Shown: positions 9,006-17,738, numbered from the stretch's first letter. The stretch: DNA of 37,596 nt from Actinomyces sp. (GCF_030530635.1 NZ_JAUMUL010000031.1:1-37596); one strand, 5' to 3'. Translations and numbers: made by a program. Notes: a model not told the origin generated them from the letters alone.

Positions 9006-9422
9006 ATGAAAGCCGACCTCAGCGCCTACATCAGCTTCGCCGGGCAGGCCCGCCGGGCACTCACCTACTACCGCGAAGCCCTGGGCGGAGAGCTGGACAT
9101 TGAGACCTTCGCCGCCTGGGAGGTTCCCGCCGATCCGGGCCACGGACAGGACGTGCTCTACGGCGTGCTGCGCACACCGGACGGCTTCGTGCTGCGCGCG
9201 ACCGATCGGCCGCTGTCCGAGGAACCGGTGGCAGTCGGCTCCGCCGTAGCGCTATGTCTGAACGGAGAGGAGCGCGAGCGTCTGACCGACTGTTGGAAGG
9301 GCCTGGCCCGGGACTCACAGATCGTCGAGCCGCTGGAGCAGACGCCCTGGGGTGACCTCAACGGCGTGCTCGTGGACCCCTTCGGCATCCGCTGGATCTT
9401 CAACATCGGCGCCTCGGAGTGA
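9006..9422 (+). CDS. VOC-superfamily (PhnB/glyoxalase-like) protein
   Basis: This is a 138-residue cytoplasmic protein of the vicinal-oxygen-chelate fold. Family features are the start LSAYISFAGQARRALTYYREALGG (split here: SAYISF, ALTYY, REALGGEL) and the end GDLNGVLVDPFGIRWIFNIG, which is characteristic of the PhnB-like group. Members of this group include poorly characterised proteins and metalloenzymes; no specific reaction can be assigned. An AAGGAGA site precedes the ATG. It is divergent from the WYL regulator and ends 4 bp from the convergent epimerase gene. Confidence 0.85.
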   Translation: MKADLSAYISFAGQARRALTYYREALGGELDIETFAAWEVPADPGHGQDVLYGVLRTPDGFVLRATDRPLSEEPVAVGSAVALCLNGEERERLTDCWKGLARDSQIVEPLEQTPWGDLNGVLVDPFGIRWIFNIGASE

Positions 9423-9426
9423 AGGC

Positions 9427-10395
9427 TCAGCCGACCGTCTTGATGCCGGTGGAGTCGAGCAGGTCTCGCACGGTCATTGCCAGCGGTCGGGGCAGGAAGC
9501 CGAGTTCCTCACGGGCCCGCCGATTGGAGACCGTCGGATTGTCGGACAGGGCACCGAGCGCGGCCGGCGTGAAGACGTCGGTGCCGAGCCGATGCCCCAC
9601 CACTTCCCCTAAGGGCGCCAATGGCCGCGCCCACTCCAGCGGAATCGCCGGGTGCAGCGGCCGCCGCCCAGCCAGGATCGCCCCGAGCGACATCAGAGTC
9701 ACCAGCTGCGCGCGCGTGCCCCCGAGCAAATACGAGCGGCCCGACCGGCCCCAGTCGAGGGCCACCGCGATGGCGGCGGCGACATCCCGCACATCCACCC
9801 AGTCGAAGCCACCGGTCACCACCGGGGGACGGGATCCCCGCGCGGCGGCGAGAATGAGTCGGTTCACCCGCGAATCGCGATCGACGGGGCCAATGATTCC
9901 GGTGGGCAGACAGATCACGGCATCGAGCCCTCGCGCGACCTCGGCCGCCACGGCCCGCTGCCCCACGGCCTTGGAGCGGTCATACAGCGGGCGATTCGCA
10001 TCCGCCAGTGGCGTGGCCTCGGTTATGGTTCCGGCGGCGGAACAGTCCAGGGCGTGAATTGAGGAGCAGTGCACCAGGCGGATGCCGCGACGACGCGCCG
10101 CGGCCGCCACCAGCGCCGGACCGTGGGTGTTGAGCCGCCAGGCGGCGGGATCGCGCCGCCGCAGGGTGATGCGGGCGGCGAGGTGGACGACGGCGTCGCA
10201 GTCCTCCATCGCCCCGCCGAGTTCCTCCGAGTCCAGCACGGAACCCGTCACCCATTCCACATCAACCGGCAGCGGGTGCTCCGGCGCAGGACGACGCGGC
10301 CCCAGGGCACGCACCTCCCAGTCCGCCGCCACTAGCCGCGGCAGCAGATTCGACCCGAGGTAGCCACGGGCGCCGGTGACAAGGACACGCTTCAC
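9427..10395 (-). CDS. NAD-dependent epimerase/dehydratase (extended SDR)
   Basis: This is a 322-residue extended short-chain dehydrogenase. The N-terminal Rossmann fold starts VLVTGARGYLGSNLL with the GxxGxxG dinucleotide motif. The catalytic YxxxK appears as YDRSK near residue 140, with a preceding conserved serine in HCSSIHALD. The substrate may be a nucleotide sugar, a steroid or a flavonoid-type ketone and cannot be told from sequence alone. The likely start is the GTG at 10395 just before KRVLVTG; a TTG at 10413 is possible. No strong ribosome binding site is seen. It follows the LacI gene by 59 bp on the same strand and may be the last gene of that operon. Confidence 0.85.
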   Translation of the reverse strand: MKRVLVTGARGYLGSNLLPRLVAADWEVRALGPRRPAPEHPLPVDVEWVTGSVLDSEELGGAMEDCDAVVHLAARITLRRRDPAAWRLNTHGPALVAAAARRRGIRLVHCSSIHALDCSAAGTITEATPLADANRPLYDRSKAVGQRAVAAEVARGLDAVICLPTGIIGPVDRDSRVNRLILAAARGSRPPVVTGGFDWVDVRDVAAAIAVALDWGRSGRSYLLGGTRAQLVTLMSLGAILAGRRPLHPAIPLEWARPLAPLGEVVGHRLGTDVFTPAALGALSDNPTVSNRRAREELGFLPRPLAMTVRDLLDSTGIKTVG

Positions 10396-10454
10396 ACACC
10401 AAGTGTCTCGCAAAGGTCACGCGAAGGCCACCCTTGAGCAGTAATTCACGACGC

Positions 10455-11468
10455 CTACCAGGGGCGAGGTTCGAATCTCCTGGTGGTGGCGCGAACGACG
10501 AGTTCGGTCGGCAGCACCCTGTGCACGGGTGTGTCCGCCCCGTCTCCAAGCGCAGACAGCAGCAGTTCGGCACCACTACGCCCCTCTGCCAGCACGGGTT
10601 GCCGAATGGTCGTCAGTCCGAACAGCTCCGACATCTTGTAGTCGTCGAAGCCCACCACCGACAGATCCTCGGGAACACGGATGCCCATGGACCGCGCCGT
10701 GTGCATGGCCCCGATCGCCATTTCATCGCTCATCACGAATATGGCGGTCGGCGGCTCGGCCAGGCTCATCAGCCGAGCCACGGCCAGGCATCCACCCTGA
10801 ACGGTGTAGTCGGCCTCGACGACCAGTGCGGGATCGCGAACGACGTCGGCCTGAGCCAAGGCCTCCAGGTATCCCTGGTGACGCAGGCGCGAGGACTTGA
10901 AGCCCATCGGATGATCCAGTTCACCGCTGATCAGGCCGATACGCCGGTGGCCCAGGTTGAGCAGGTGGCGCACCGCCGTGGCCGCAGCGGCGCGATCATC
11001 GATCATGACGGAGCTGACCTGCGCCGTCGCCTCGCCCAAGGTGGTCAGAGCAATGCGGTAGCGCCCGAAAAGTTCAATCTCCTCTTGGCTCAGCGCGAGG
11101 GAGAAGACCAGCACCCCTCCCACCACGTTGCGCAGGGGCATGCGCTCGAAGAAGCTCCGGCGGCCATCGACGTCTACCAGGTTGTACAGCAGGACGTCAT
11201 GCCCGGCCGCCCGCAACACCTGCTCCGCACCGGTGATCGCCTGCCCGAAGAACCATCCCGTCACATAGGGCACGAGCAGGCCGACGGCATTGGTGCGCCC
11301 GCTGGCCAGGCGTCGAGCCGAGGTGTTGACCACGTAGTCAAGCTCGCGCGCCGCATCTTTCACCCGACGGCGCGTCGCCTCCGAGATCTGCGGGTTGTCG
11401 CGCAGGGCCCGCGACGCCGTGGATATCGACACCTTGGCGGCCCGGGCGACGTCGGCGATCGTGGTCAT
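10455..11468 (-). CDS. LacI-family transcriptional regulator of the sugar ABC operon
   Basis: This is a 337-residue repressor. The N-terminal helix-turn-helix with hinge is textbook (TTIADVARAAKVSISTASRAL, then SARRLASGRT), followed by a periplasmic-binding-protein-like sugar sensor domain (GLLVPYVTGWFF onward, DLSVVGFDDYKMS near residue 275). A GAGGAG site precedes the ATG. It is the fourth gene after the binding protein and two permeases, separated by 90 bp. The likely targets are the GCAAGCGCTTGC operators at 15047 and 15167, upstream of the binding-protein gene. The inducer is probably an alpha-glucoside or its breakdown product, by inference from the transporter family. Confidence 0.92.
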   Translation of the reverse strand: MTTIADVARAAKVSISTASRALRDNPQISEATRRRVKDAARELDYVVNTSARRLASGRTNAVGLLVPYVTGWFFGQAITGAEQVLRAAGHDVLLYNLVDVDGRRSFFERMPLRNVVGGVLVFSLALSQEEIELFGRYRIALTTLGEATAQVSSVMIDDRAAAATAVRHLLNLGHRRIGLISGELDHPMGFKSSRLRHQGYLEALAQADVVRDPALVVEADYTVQGGCLAVARLMSLAEPPTAIFVMSDEMAIGAMHTARSMGIRVPEDLSVVGFDDYKMSELFGLTTIRQPVLAEGRSGAELLLSALGDGADTPVHRVLPTELVVRATTRRFEPRPW

Positions 11469-11558
11469 CGGTCTCCTCAGTTCCCACGCTCCCCCAGTGA
11501 GCCTCGCGGGGCCCTGTCGGGACGACGCGATCCGTGCGGCATCGGCCCGGGGCGGCGG

Positions 11559-12455
11559 TCAGCTCTTCACTGACCCCGCCATCATGCCGCGCACGAAGTA
11601 CTTCTGCAGCAGGAGGAACACGGTCACGGGCACGATGATGGAGACGAATGCTCCCGCCGTCAGCAGGTTCCAATCGTCCCCGTAGGTGCCCGACAGGTCG
11701 GCCAGACGCACCGTCAGCGGGGCGGTCTTCGCGGTACCGCCAGCGTAAGTGAGCGACACCAGCAGATCGTTCCACACCCATAGGAACTGGAATATGAAGA
11801 AGGAGGCCATGGCCGGGGTGAGCAGGGGCAGGACGATCCGAGTGAAGATCGTAATGTGTCCGGCGCCGTCCACCTTGGCGGCCTCCACGATTTCCCGCGG
11901 AATGTCCGCCATGTAGTTGTGCAGCAGGAACACGGCCAGCGGCAGGGCGTAAATCGTGTGGGCGATCCACACCGCCACGAAGGGCAGGGTCTTGGACACC
12001 CCGGAACCCACGAATATGCGCATCAGGGGAACGAGTGTCATCTGGATGGGGACGATCTGGAGGGCGAAGACGACCGTGAACACCAGGTCGCGTCCGCGCC
12101 AGTCGATCATGGAGAAGGCGTAGGCGGCCATGAGCGCAAGCAACATCGGCACGAAGGCGCCGATCAGGGTGATCAGCAGGGAGTTGAAGAAGTAGTTGCT
12201 CAGCTGATTGGAGGCCGACCCGCCGAACAGGACGTCGGTGTAGTTGTCCAGCGTGAGGCTTGGCCTGGCCAGGAAGGTCCACCAGCCGGAGTTGTTCAGG
12301 TCGGACTTGTGCCTGAAGGAGGAGATGAACAGGCCGAAGGTCGGCACGGTCCACAACAGGGCTATCAGCAGTGACAGCCCGGAGGCGGCCTTGGAGGTCA
12401 GTGCCGTATGGGTGCGGGCCCAGATCGACGGCGTGGCGGGAGCGGCGGCGCTCAT
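11559..12455 (-). CDS. Carbohydrate ABC transporter permease (MalG/AglG-like)
   Basis: This is a 298-residue inner-membrane permease of the CUT1 class with about six membrane segments. It has the EAA loop (IVEAAKVDGAG, about residues 192-202) that docks on the ATPase, and the typical C-terminal YFVRGMMAGSVKS ending. The ATG overlaps the stop of the upstream permease gene by 4 bp (ATGA), so the two are translationally coupled. The sequence resembles the alpha-glucoside permease AglG most. No ATP-binding subunit is encoded here; in many actinobacteria a shared MsiK-type ATPase elsewhere serves such transporters. Confidence 0.92.
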   Translation of the reverse strand: MSAAAPATPSIWARTHTALTSKAASGLSLLIALLWTVPTFGLFISSFRHKSDLNNSGWWTFLARPSLTLDNYTDVLFGGSASNQLSNYFFNSLLITLIGAFVPMLLALMAAYAFSMIDWRGRDLVFTVVFALQIVPIQMTLVPLMRIFVGSGVSKTLPFVAVWIAHTIYALPLAVFLLHNYMADIPREIVEAAKVDGAGHITIFTRIVLPLLTPAMASFFIFQFLWVWNDLLVSLTYAGGTAKTAPLTVRLADLSGTYGDDWNLLTAGAFVSIIVPVTVFLLLQKYFVRGMMAGSVKS

Positions 12456-13429
12456 CCTCGTACCTCCCGGTTGCGGCGGAGCTGATGGACGTTGAAGGCG
12501 ATGACCGGCGCCACCATCACCAGCAGGAGCACGGCGAGGGCGGATCCGATTCCGGGTTGTCCGAACCGGAAGGATTGGTCGTACATGGTGTTGGCGATCA
12601 CCTGGGTGTCGTACTGGCCGCCGGTCATGGTGCGGACAATGTCGAAAACCTTCAGCGATCCGATGGCGATGGTGGTGAACACGACCACCAGGGTCGGCCG
12701 CACCAGGGGAATGGTGATGTTGGTCAGCATGCGCAGGCCGCCGGCGCCGTCCAGTCGGGCGGCCTCGACGACGTCCACCGGCATGGCCTTGATGGCGGCT
12801 GACAGCAGCACCATGGCGTAGCCGGTCTGCGTCCAGATCATCACCACGATCAGGAACAGCGTGTTCCCGGGGGAGTCGATGAGGAACTGACGCGGTTCCT
12901 GGCCGAGCCAGACGAGGAGCTGGTTGAGCAGACCGATCTGGGGCCGGGAGATATCCCGGTAGGCGTAGACGAACTTCCAGATGATGGAGGCCCCCACGAA
13001 TGAGATCGCCATCGGCATGAACATGAGGGTCTTGGTGAAGCGTTCGAAGCGGCTGCCGTCTATGAGCAGGGCGTACAGGAAGCCGAAGCCGGTTGAGGCC
13101 ACGGGGACCACCACCAGCCAGATCAGGGTGTTCAGCAGCGAGCGCACGGCGGCCGGGTCCGTGAAGATCCACTGGTAGTTGTCCAGGCCGACGAACTGCG
13201 TCTGCGTACCGTCGTACAGGGACATCAGAGCCGTCCCACCCATGGGATAGACGAGTCCCACCGCCAGCAGTAGCAACGCGGGTCCCGCGAACACCAGGGC
13301 GATCATCCGCTCCCTCGCACGCCACCGCTCCGCCAGTGCGACCACGAGCACCACCAGGGCGACGACGATCGCGATGGCCGCCAGCGCCAAACCGACTTGC
13401 AGGAGCTTGTCCTGCCATCCTGCCAACAT
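12452..13429 (-). CDS. Carbohydrate ABC transporter permease (MalF/AglF-like)
   Basis: This is a 325-residue membrane permease, the partner of the MalG-like subunit. About seven to eight hydrophobic segments are visible, with an extra N-terminal helix at residues 10-32. The EAA loop is VVEAARLDGAG. The segment TALMSLYDGTQTQFVGLDNYQWIF is typical of alpha-glucoside-type permeases. The frame is open 15 codons further upstream, but the ATG at 13429 has a GGAGAAC-type site and the normal family start, so it was chosen. It overlaps the next permease gene by 4 bp and follows the binding-protein gene by 72 bp. Confidence 0.92.
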   Translation of the reverse strand: MLAGWQDKLLQVGLALAAIAIVVALVVLVVALAERWRARERMIALVFAGPALLLLAVGLVYPMGGTALMSLYDGTQTQFVGLDNYQWIFTDPAAVRSLLNTLIWLVVVPVASTGFGFLYALLIDGSRFERFTKTLMFMPMAISFVGASIIWKFVYAYRDISRPQIGLLNQLLVWLGQEPRQFLIDSPGNTLFLIVVMIWTQTGYAMVLLSAAIKAMPVDVVEAARLDGAGGLRMLTNITIPLVRPTLVVVFTTIAIGSLKVFDIVRTMTGGQYDTQVIANTMYDQSFRFGQPGIGSALAVLLLVMVAPVIAFNVHQLRRNREVRG

Positions 13430-13501
13430 GGTTGTTCTCCTGTCCTCCGGTTCCCGGGTACCGGGGGGCGGCACACGCCGGCGCCGCCCCCCCGGGCGAG
13501 T

Positions 13502-14845
13502 TCAGTCGTTCCAGCCGGACTCGATGTCGGAGAGCACCTGCGTCGTGGTGGATCCGAGCACCCAGTCGGTCATCCCCTTCCAGAAGGTGCCCCCGCCCAC
13601 GGCGGTGGGCATCAGGTCGGAGGCGTCGAAGCGGAAGACGGCGCCGTCGGACTGGAGTAGTTCGATGGCGTTCTCCAGCTGGGGTGTCGGGGCGTTGGAG
13701 GCGTCCACTCCGGTGTTGGCCGAGACCATTCCCTGGGTGACGATGTCATTGGCCCAGGTGTCCGAGGCCAGGTACTGGCGCACGGACTCCACGGCCTCGG
13801 ATTCGGTGAAGGCGACGGTGAACTCTCCTCCGCCCACGAGCTGCTTGGGGGCATCGGCGCTGGTTCCCGGCAGGTAGAAGCCCCAGACGTCGCCATCCGG
13901 GGCGACGGTGACGTCATCGTCGAAGGTGGCCGAGGCGGTGCGGTGGGACATGTAGCAGGACTCCCCGTCCGTGACCGCGGTCAGGGCGTCGATCTGGTTG
14001 GTGGAGGCGATCGAGGTCACGTCCCCGAAGCCGGCGTTGACGTAATCGGCGTTCTTGAGGATCTTCCCGACCTCATCGAGCGCCTTAACGATCCGCGCAT
14101 CGTTGAAGGGGATCTCATGGGCGATCCACTGGTCGTACACGTCCTCACCGGCGGTGCGCAGCACCAAGTCCTCCAGCCAGTCCGTTCCCGGCCATCCCGT
14201 GGCGGCCCCGGACTCGAAGCCGTCGCACCACACTCGCTGCCCCGTGTCTGCCTGAATCCGGGCGGTCAGGTCGAGCAGCTCCTGCCAGGTGTTGGGGGCC
14301 TCGTAGCCACCCGCCTCGAACAGGGGCACCGAGTACCACACGTAGGACTTGACTCCGGTGGTCAGCGGCGAGCCGTACAGGGTGCCGTCGACCGTGGCGT
14401 AGTCGGAGAAGGACTCCGACCAGCCCGCCTCAACATTGGCGGCCACCGCGTCGGAGGCGGGGATGAGCACATCCTGCTGGGCGAGGGTGTTCAGTAGTGC
14501 CGGCTGGGGGATGAAGGCGATGTCCGGAGCATTGCCTCCTTGGATGCGCACCTGGATCTGCGACTCGAAGTCGGTCGAGCCCTCGTAGACGATCTCCGCC
14601 CCGGTGCACTGGGAGAAACCCGCCCAGGAGTTCTCCAGACGCTCCTGATCGCCGCCGACGTAGGGCGAGTAGATGTTGATCGTCTCCCCTGACAGGTCGC
14701 CCCACTGCTCGTACTTGGCGCAGTCCGCCTGCGCGTCGGCGGCCTGCCCGCCCCCGGGGGAGCAGGCGGCCACGCCCGTGGTGGCGAGGACGAGTGCGCA
14801 GGCGAGCGCCGCTGCCCGGCGCGGCGTACGGTTCACAGATCGCAT
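13502..14845 (-). CDS. Sugar ABC transporter substrate-binding lipoprotein (AglE-like)
   Basis: This is a 447-residue extracellular solute-binding protein (family 1). Residues 1-27 are a lipoprotein signal peptide with a basic start and a lipobox ending in Cys28 (VAAC), so the mature protein should be lipid-anchored outside the membrane. The body has the periplasmic-binding architecture, with SGETINIYSPYVGGDQE and conserved aromatic positions, and resembles alpha-glucoside binding proteins. It is the first gene of the operon with the two permeases and LacI. Its promoter at 15021-15050 carries a LacI operator. The exact sugar (trehalose, maltose, sucrose and others) is not decided by the sequence. 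Confidence 0.92.
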   Translation of the reverse strand: MRSVNRTPRRAAALACALVLATTGVAACSPGGGQAADAQADCAKYEQWGDLSGETINIYSPYVGGDQERLENSWAGFSQCTGAEIVYEGSTDFESQIQVRIQGGNAPDIAFIPQPALLNTLAQQDVLIPASDAVAANVEAGWSESFSDYATVDGTLYGSPLTTGVKSYVWYSVPLFEAGGYEAPNTWQELLDLTARIQADTGQRVWCDGFESGAATGWPGTDWLEDLVLRTAGEDVYDQWIAHEIPFNDARIVKALDEVGKILKNADYVNAGFGDVTSIASTNQIDALTAVTDGESCYMSHRTASATFDDDVTVAPDGDVWGFYLPGTSADAPKQLVGGGEFTVAFTESEAVESVRQYLASDTWANDIVTQGMVSANTGVDASNAPTPQLENAIELLQSDGAVFRFDASDLMPTAVGGGTFWKGMTDWVLGSTTTQVLSDIESGWND

Positions 14846-15020
14846 ATGCCGATCCCTTTCTGGTGACCTCAGCGGGAACGACGGCGTGCCTACGCCTGGC
14901 CATGGGACGGCCCGAGCCCAGCTGCGGTGATGGGTTGAGAGAGTCGCGGTTGATGGGACTGAGCCGGTGGGTACCGGCCGGTGTACACGGCGTCATCGAT
15001 GATCACCGCGCAACACGACG

Positions 15021-15050
15021 AGCATACGTCGGCCTGGTCGGTTTACGCAA
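15021..15050 (-). promoter_or_regulatory. Sigma70-like promoter of the sugar ABC operon
   Basis: On the minus strand a -35 TTGCGT (15045-15050) and a -10 TATGCT (15021-15026) are separated by 18 bp, about 180 bp upstream of the binding-protein start. The LacI-type palindrome overlaps the -35 box, which would block RNA polymerase when occupied. Confidence 0.65.
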
Positions 15051-15058
15051 GCGCTTGC
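15047..15058. promoter_or_regulatory. LacI-type operator GCAAGCGCTTGC (perfect palindrome)
   Basis: This is a perfect 12-bp palindrome with the central CG expected for LacI-family sites, set on the -35 box of the ABC operon promoter. The regulator gene sits in the same operon, suggesting autoregulation. Confidence 0.8.
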
Positions 15059-15166
15059 ACAACTGGCACTGTCCTGGCGTGAGATAGAAGCAGCTGTTCT
15101 CCAGCACTTAATTCGCATTGCCGGAAGGGCACAGTGGCCTCCGGCATCGAATCACACACAGTTCTG

Positions 15167-15178
15167 CCTAGCGCTTGC
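15167..15178. promoter_or_regulatory. Second LacI-type operator half-matching (CCTAGCGCTTGC)
   Basis: This site matches 10 of 12 positions of the perfect operator and lies 120 bp upstream of it. An auxiliary operator at this spacing could allow DNA looping by a LacI tetramer or a pair of dimers; this is inferred from position only. Confidence 0.5.
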
Positions 15179-15288
15179 ACAGCGTGAGGGACTTCAGGTA
15201 CGCACCACCGCCGTCGACGTCGCACCCTCCCGGACTGCGCACGGCAGGGTGCGGCGCAGCCCTTTGCGGCCGGGGATCCGGTAGGGCC

Positions 15289-15456
15289 TCAGCCCAGCCC
15301 GGGCAGGCCAATCACCTCGCGGGGCCAGTCCGCCAGGGCGTGCACGTGGCTGCGGTAGAGTAGCGCCACACCCCACACGAAGCCCACCAGACCGACCCAC
15401 ACGGCCCGCGACCACCCGACGTCGGCACAACCAGCACCGCCACCCCCGCAGCCACA
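15289..15456 (-). pseudogene. Decayed 3' end of an MFS transporter gene
   Basis: The reading frame ending at 15289 gives DVGWSRAVWVGLVGFVWGVA, LLYRS and a final IGLPGLG. It closely matches the C-terminus of the intact MFS protein at 18118-19437 (DVGWSRS, FVWCVALAYRS, VVGLPGLG). A shift of one base near 15425 is needed to continue into VAAGVAVLVVP, which matches VAAGVAVVVMP in the intact protein. Upstream of about 15456 homology fades. No start or body of the gene remains. The gap 14846-15705 contains this relic, the ABC promoter and the two operators; I see nothing else in it. Confidence 0.75.
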
Positions 15457-15705
15457 CGGAAGAAGATCAAGAACCTCACCAGCAGCACGGCCCGCTGATG
15501 GAGAAGCCACCAAGCGGCCAATGCCATGGCAGCCAGTCTCCCAACGCCGAGGTAGGCGCAAGGCGGGTACCCATACGCTGGTGGTGTTGGTGTCGGTGGG
15601 GTTACAGTGAGCGCGTATTGATGGGAGCGTGATCTTCGCCGGGCTGGTGGCTGTGGTGCTGTCAGCCGAGGCGCGGTGGTGCGTGGTAAGGAAAGGGAGG
15701 CCGGT

Positions 15706-17127
15706 ATGGGTTTGAGTGCGGACGCGGTCGCCGGCGGGGTGGTTGGTGAGGTTCCGGGCTCGCCCGGCGGGGTGCTGGCGGTGGCGGACTCCTGGCGGGC
15801 CAGTGCCCGGGTGCTGGGCGAGGCCGCCGACTCGGTGGTGTCCTCGCGCCTGGCGGTGGCGTCCTGGCAAGGGGAAAGCGCAGAGGCGTTCCGCTCCTCC
15901 TCCCGGGGTCTGGAGCGGGACCTGGATGAGTCGATCACCGGCCTGCTGGACGGGGCGCATCATCTGGAGGCCTACGCCCAGGTGCTGGTTGAGGCCCAGG
16001 AGGCGTTGGAGCGGCTGCGGGCGCTGGTGGTGTCGGCGCTAATGGAGGCCGTTGACTCGGCGGCGCCGGCGGTGCTGGTGGCAGGCGTGCGCTACGCGGC
16101 CGCGGGCGCGGCGGTAGGGATCCGGGCGCGGGTCAGTATTGCGGCCATGCACACCGCGGCCGCCCTAAACGCGGTTGGTGCCGGTTCCGGGGTGGCGTCG
16201 GGGACTGGCGCCGGCGGCGCGTATGGGGGTGGCGTGGCTGGTGCGGGCAAGGGCGAGGATGACGGTACCGGGAGCAAGACGGCTTTCAGTGATGAGGACA
16301 TCCGCAGGTTGCGGCAGCAGGCTGACGGCTCTGCGGACTGGGACCCCGTAGACCAGGCGGATATTGGTGATTGCTACTTTCTGGCGACTTTGGATGCGTA
16401 TTCGCTGTCTGAGGATGGGGAGCAGTTCCTACGGGATCATGTGCGGTGGAGCCAGGAGGATCAGGCGTTCATCGTCACCCTGTACAACTTCTTCGGTTTT
16501 CCGGAGGAGATCAGGGTCACCGACTACTACACCGACGGTAACCAGGGTGATGATCTGGGTGGTGGGCGGCGGGGGCCGAACCTGATGAGCGTGTATGAGC
16601 GCGCCTACGGCCAGTACCTGGGCGACCACAGCCTGCCGTACGGCAGGCCCGGCGATGCGATGCGGGCGATCTCCGGGCAGTACGGCCCGCCAGTAGTTGA
16701 CACCAGAGGCACCTCGGGCTTTCTGGGGGCGGTGCGCGAGGATCATCAGTACACCGATGAGGAGTGGGCGCAGATCGAACAGGCCGTGCAGGATGGCAGG
16801 CCGGTGGTCGCGGGCACAGGCGGCGATTTCAGTGATGGAAGTACGGCGTCGGATGCGACCGCCAACACCGACGCCGACGTCGCCGACAGGCAGCATCCGG
16901 ACGCCGCGATCGACGGTCGCGACAGAACCGGCGACTACCAGATCGCCGAAGGTCACGCCTACACGGTGATTGCGATAGACGAGGAGTACGTGACCCTGCG
17001 CAACCCCTGGGCGCACAACAACACCGCCGACGGCTCCGACGCCGAAGACGACGGCATTATCCGCATCACCCGTGAGGACTACGAGAAATACTTCAACCGC
17101 ACCGACATCGGCGGAGAAATACCATAA
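15706..17127 (+). CDS. WXG100-like protein with C-terminal calpain-type (C2) cysteine protease domain; polymorphic toxin candidate
   Basis: This 473-residue protein has two parts. Residues 1-150 are helical with a WQG turn at 54-56 followed by SAEAFRSS, as in WXG100/ESX-type secretion-targeting domains, and lack a signal peptide. A Gly/Ala-rich linker spans about 155-190. Residues 195-473 look like a calpain (peptidase C2) core: DIGDCYFLATL with catalytic Cys223, a KAY-like segment MSVYERAYGQYLG, EGHAYTV with His417, and LRNPW with Asn433. All three catalytic residues are present. The ATG at 15706 has an AGGGAGG site; the frame is open 10 codons earlier. By analogy with type VII-secreted toxins it may be exported and cleave target-cell proteins. 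No T7SS gene or clear cognate immunity gene is adjacent downstream on the same strand. Confidence 0.8.
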   Translation: MGLSADAVAGGVVGEVPGSPGGVLAVADSWRASARVLGEAADSVVSSRLAVASWQGESAEAFRSSSRGLERDLDESITGLLDGAHHLEAYAQVLVEAQEALERLRALVVSALMEAVDSAAPAVLVAGVRYAAAGAAVGIRARVSIAAMHTAAALNAVGAGSGVASGTGAGGAYGGGVAGAGKGEDDGTGSKTAFSDEDIRRLRQQADGSADWDPVDQADIGDCYFLATLDAYSLSEDGEQFLRDHVRWSQEDQAFIVTLYNFFGFPEEIRVTDYYTDGNQGDDLGGGRRGPNLMSVYERAYGQYLGDHSLPYGRPGDAMRAISGQYGPPVVDTRGTSGFLGAVREDHQYTDEEWAQIEQAVQDGRPVVAGTGGDFSDGSTASDATANTDADVADRQHPDAAIDGRDRTGDYQIAEGHAYTVIAIDEEYVTLRNPWAHNNTADGSDAEDDGIIRITREDYEKYFNRTDIGGEIP

Positions 17128-17150
17128 CCAAAGTCATGTCGCGTGAGTGC

Positions 17151-17738
17151 TCACATTATTCGCTCGACTCCGGGGTCGAGGACGATGTACACCTTGTAGG
17201 TCCAACCTCCTAATCGGTAGTCGGGGAAGAGCGGTTCTGGATTAACGGCGAACAAGGTGACTGTGCCCAGTCCGTCGATGTGAGTAGTTTCTCCCAGTCG
17301 TAGTTCAATGGGCTCTTGGATGCCGTCATTGTGACGCCACAGCAGCGTGCCGATCCATTCGTGCCCCTCCGAGCGCAATGGTCCTACTTGCAATTGGCCT
17401 GCTGCGGTCTGTAGTGGCTCGATACTCACATGAACCTGTGCGTAGGTTCCTCCCTTGGCGGCAAGCTCATCGGGCAACGGCACCTCCCGTACTGGCGGTC
17501 TGGTCCACCACAGCCAACCGGAAACGCCTCCCATCACCACCAGCGCGACCGCCAGGAACCCTCGCAGGACGTTCCGCATGAGGCGTCGGCCCGGCGAGAC
17601 TACCGAGATGTCTCCACCTGATGGACTCACGGCACCATAGCCGACGGATTCTGCTTCCTTGTCCGCTCCAGCGGGGGCCATCTCGGACCGAGCACCGGAC
17701 CTCCCGCTGTCGTCGATTGCTGCTGCCACTGCCAACAC
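17151..17738 (-). CDS. Membrane-anchored protein of unknown function, convergent to the calpain-type toxin candidate
   Basis: This is an open frame of 195 codons starting with GTG at 17738 behind TAAGGAG; a GTG three codons later (17729) is better spaced. Residues about 1-55 are polar and probably cytoplasmic. A single membrane helix (FLAVALVVMGGVSGWLWW, about 60-77) follows. The remainder is a predicted extracytoplasmic beta-rich domain with EWIGTLLWRHNDG and GLGTVTLFAVNPEP. The family is not recognised with certainty. It ends 23 bp from the toxin candidate stop, tail to tail. An immunity role is conceivable because the domain faces outward, but immunity genes usually follow their toxin on the same strand, so this is weak. 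Confidence 0.7.
   Translation of the reverse strand: MLAVAAAIDDSGRSGARSEMAPAGADKEAESVGYGAVSPSGGDISVVSPGRRLMRNVLRGFLAVALVVMGGVSGWLWWTRPPVREVPLPDELAAKGGTYAQVHVSIEPLQTAAGQLQVGPLRSEGHEWIGTLLWRHNDGIQEPIELRLGETTHIDGLGTVTLFAVNPEPLFPDYRLGGWTYKVYIVLDPGVERIM

Noticed and set aside
11559..13418. A 619-codon frame spanning both permease regions as one fused permease
   Set aside because: The first half reads the MalF-like gene in the wrong frame; the two permeases are separate genes with a 4-bp overlap.
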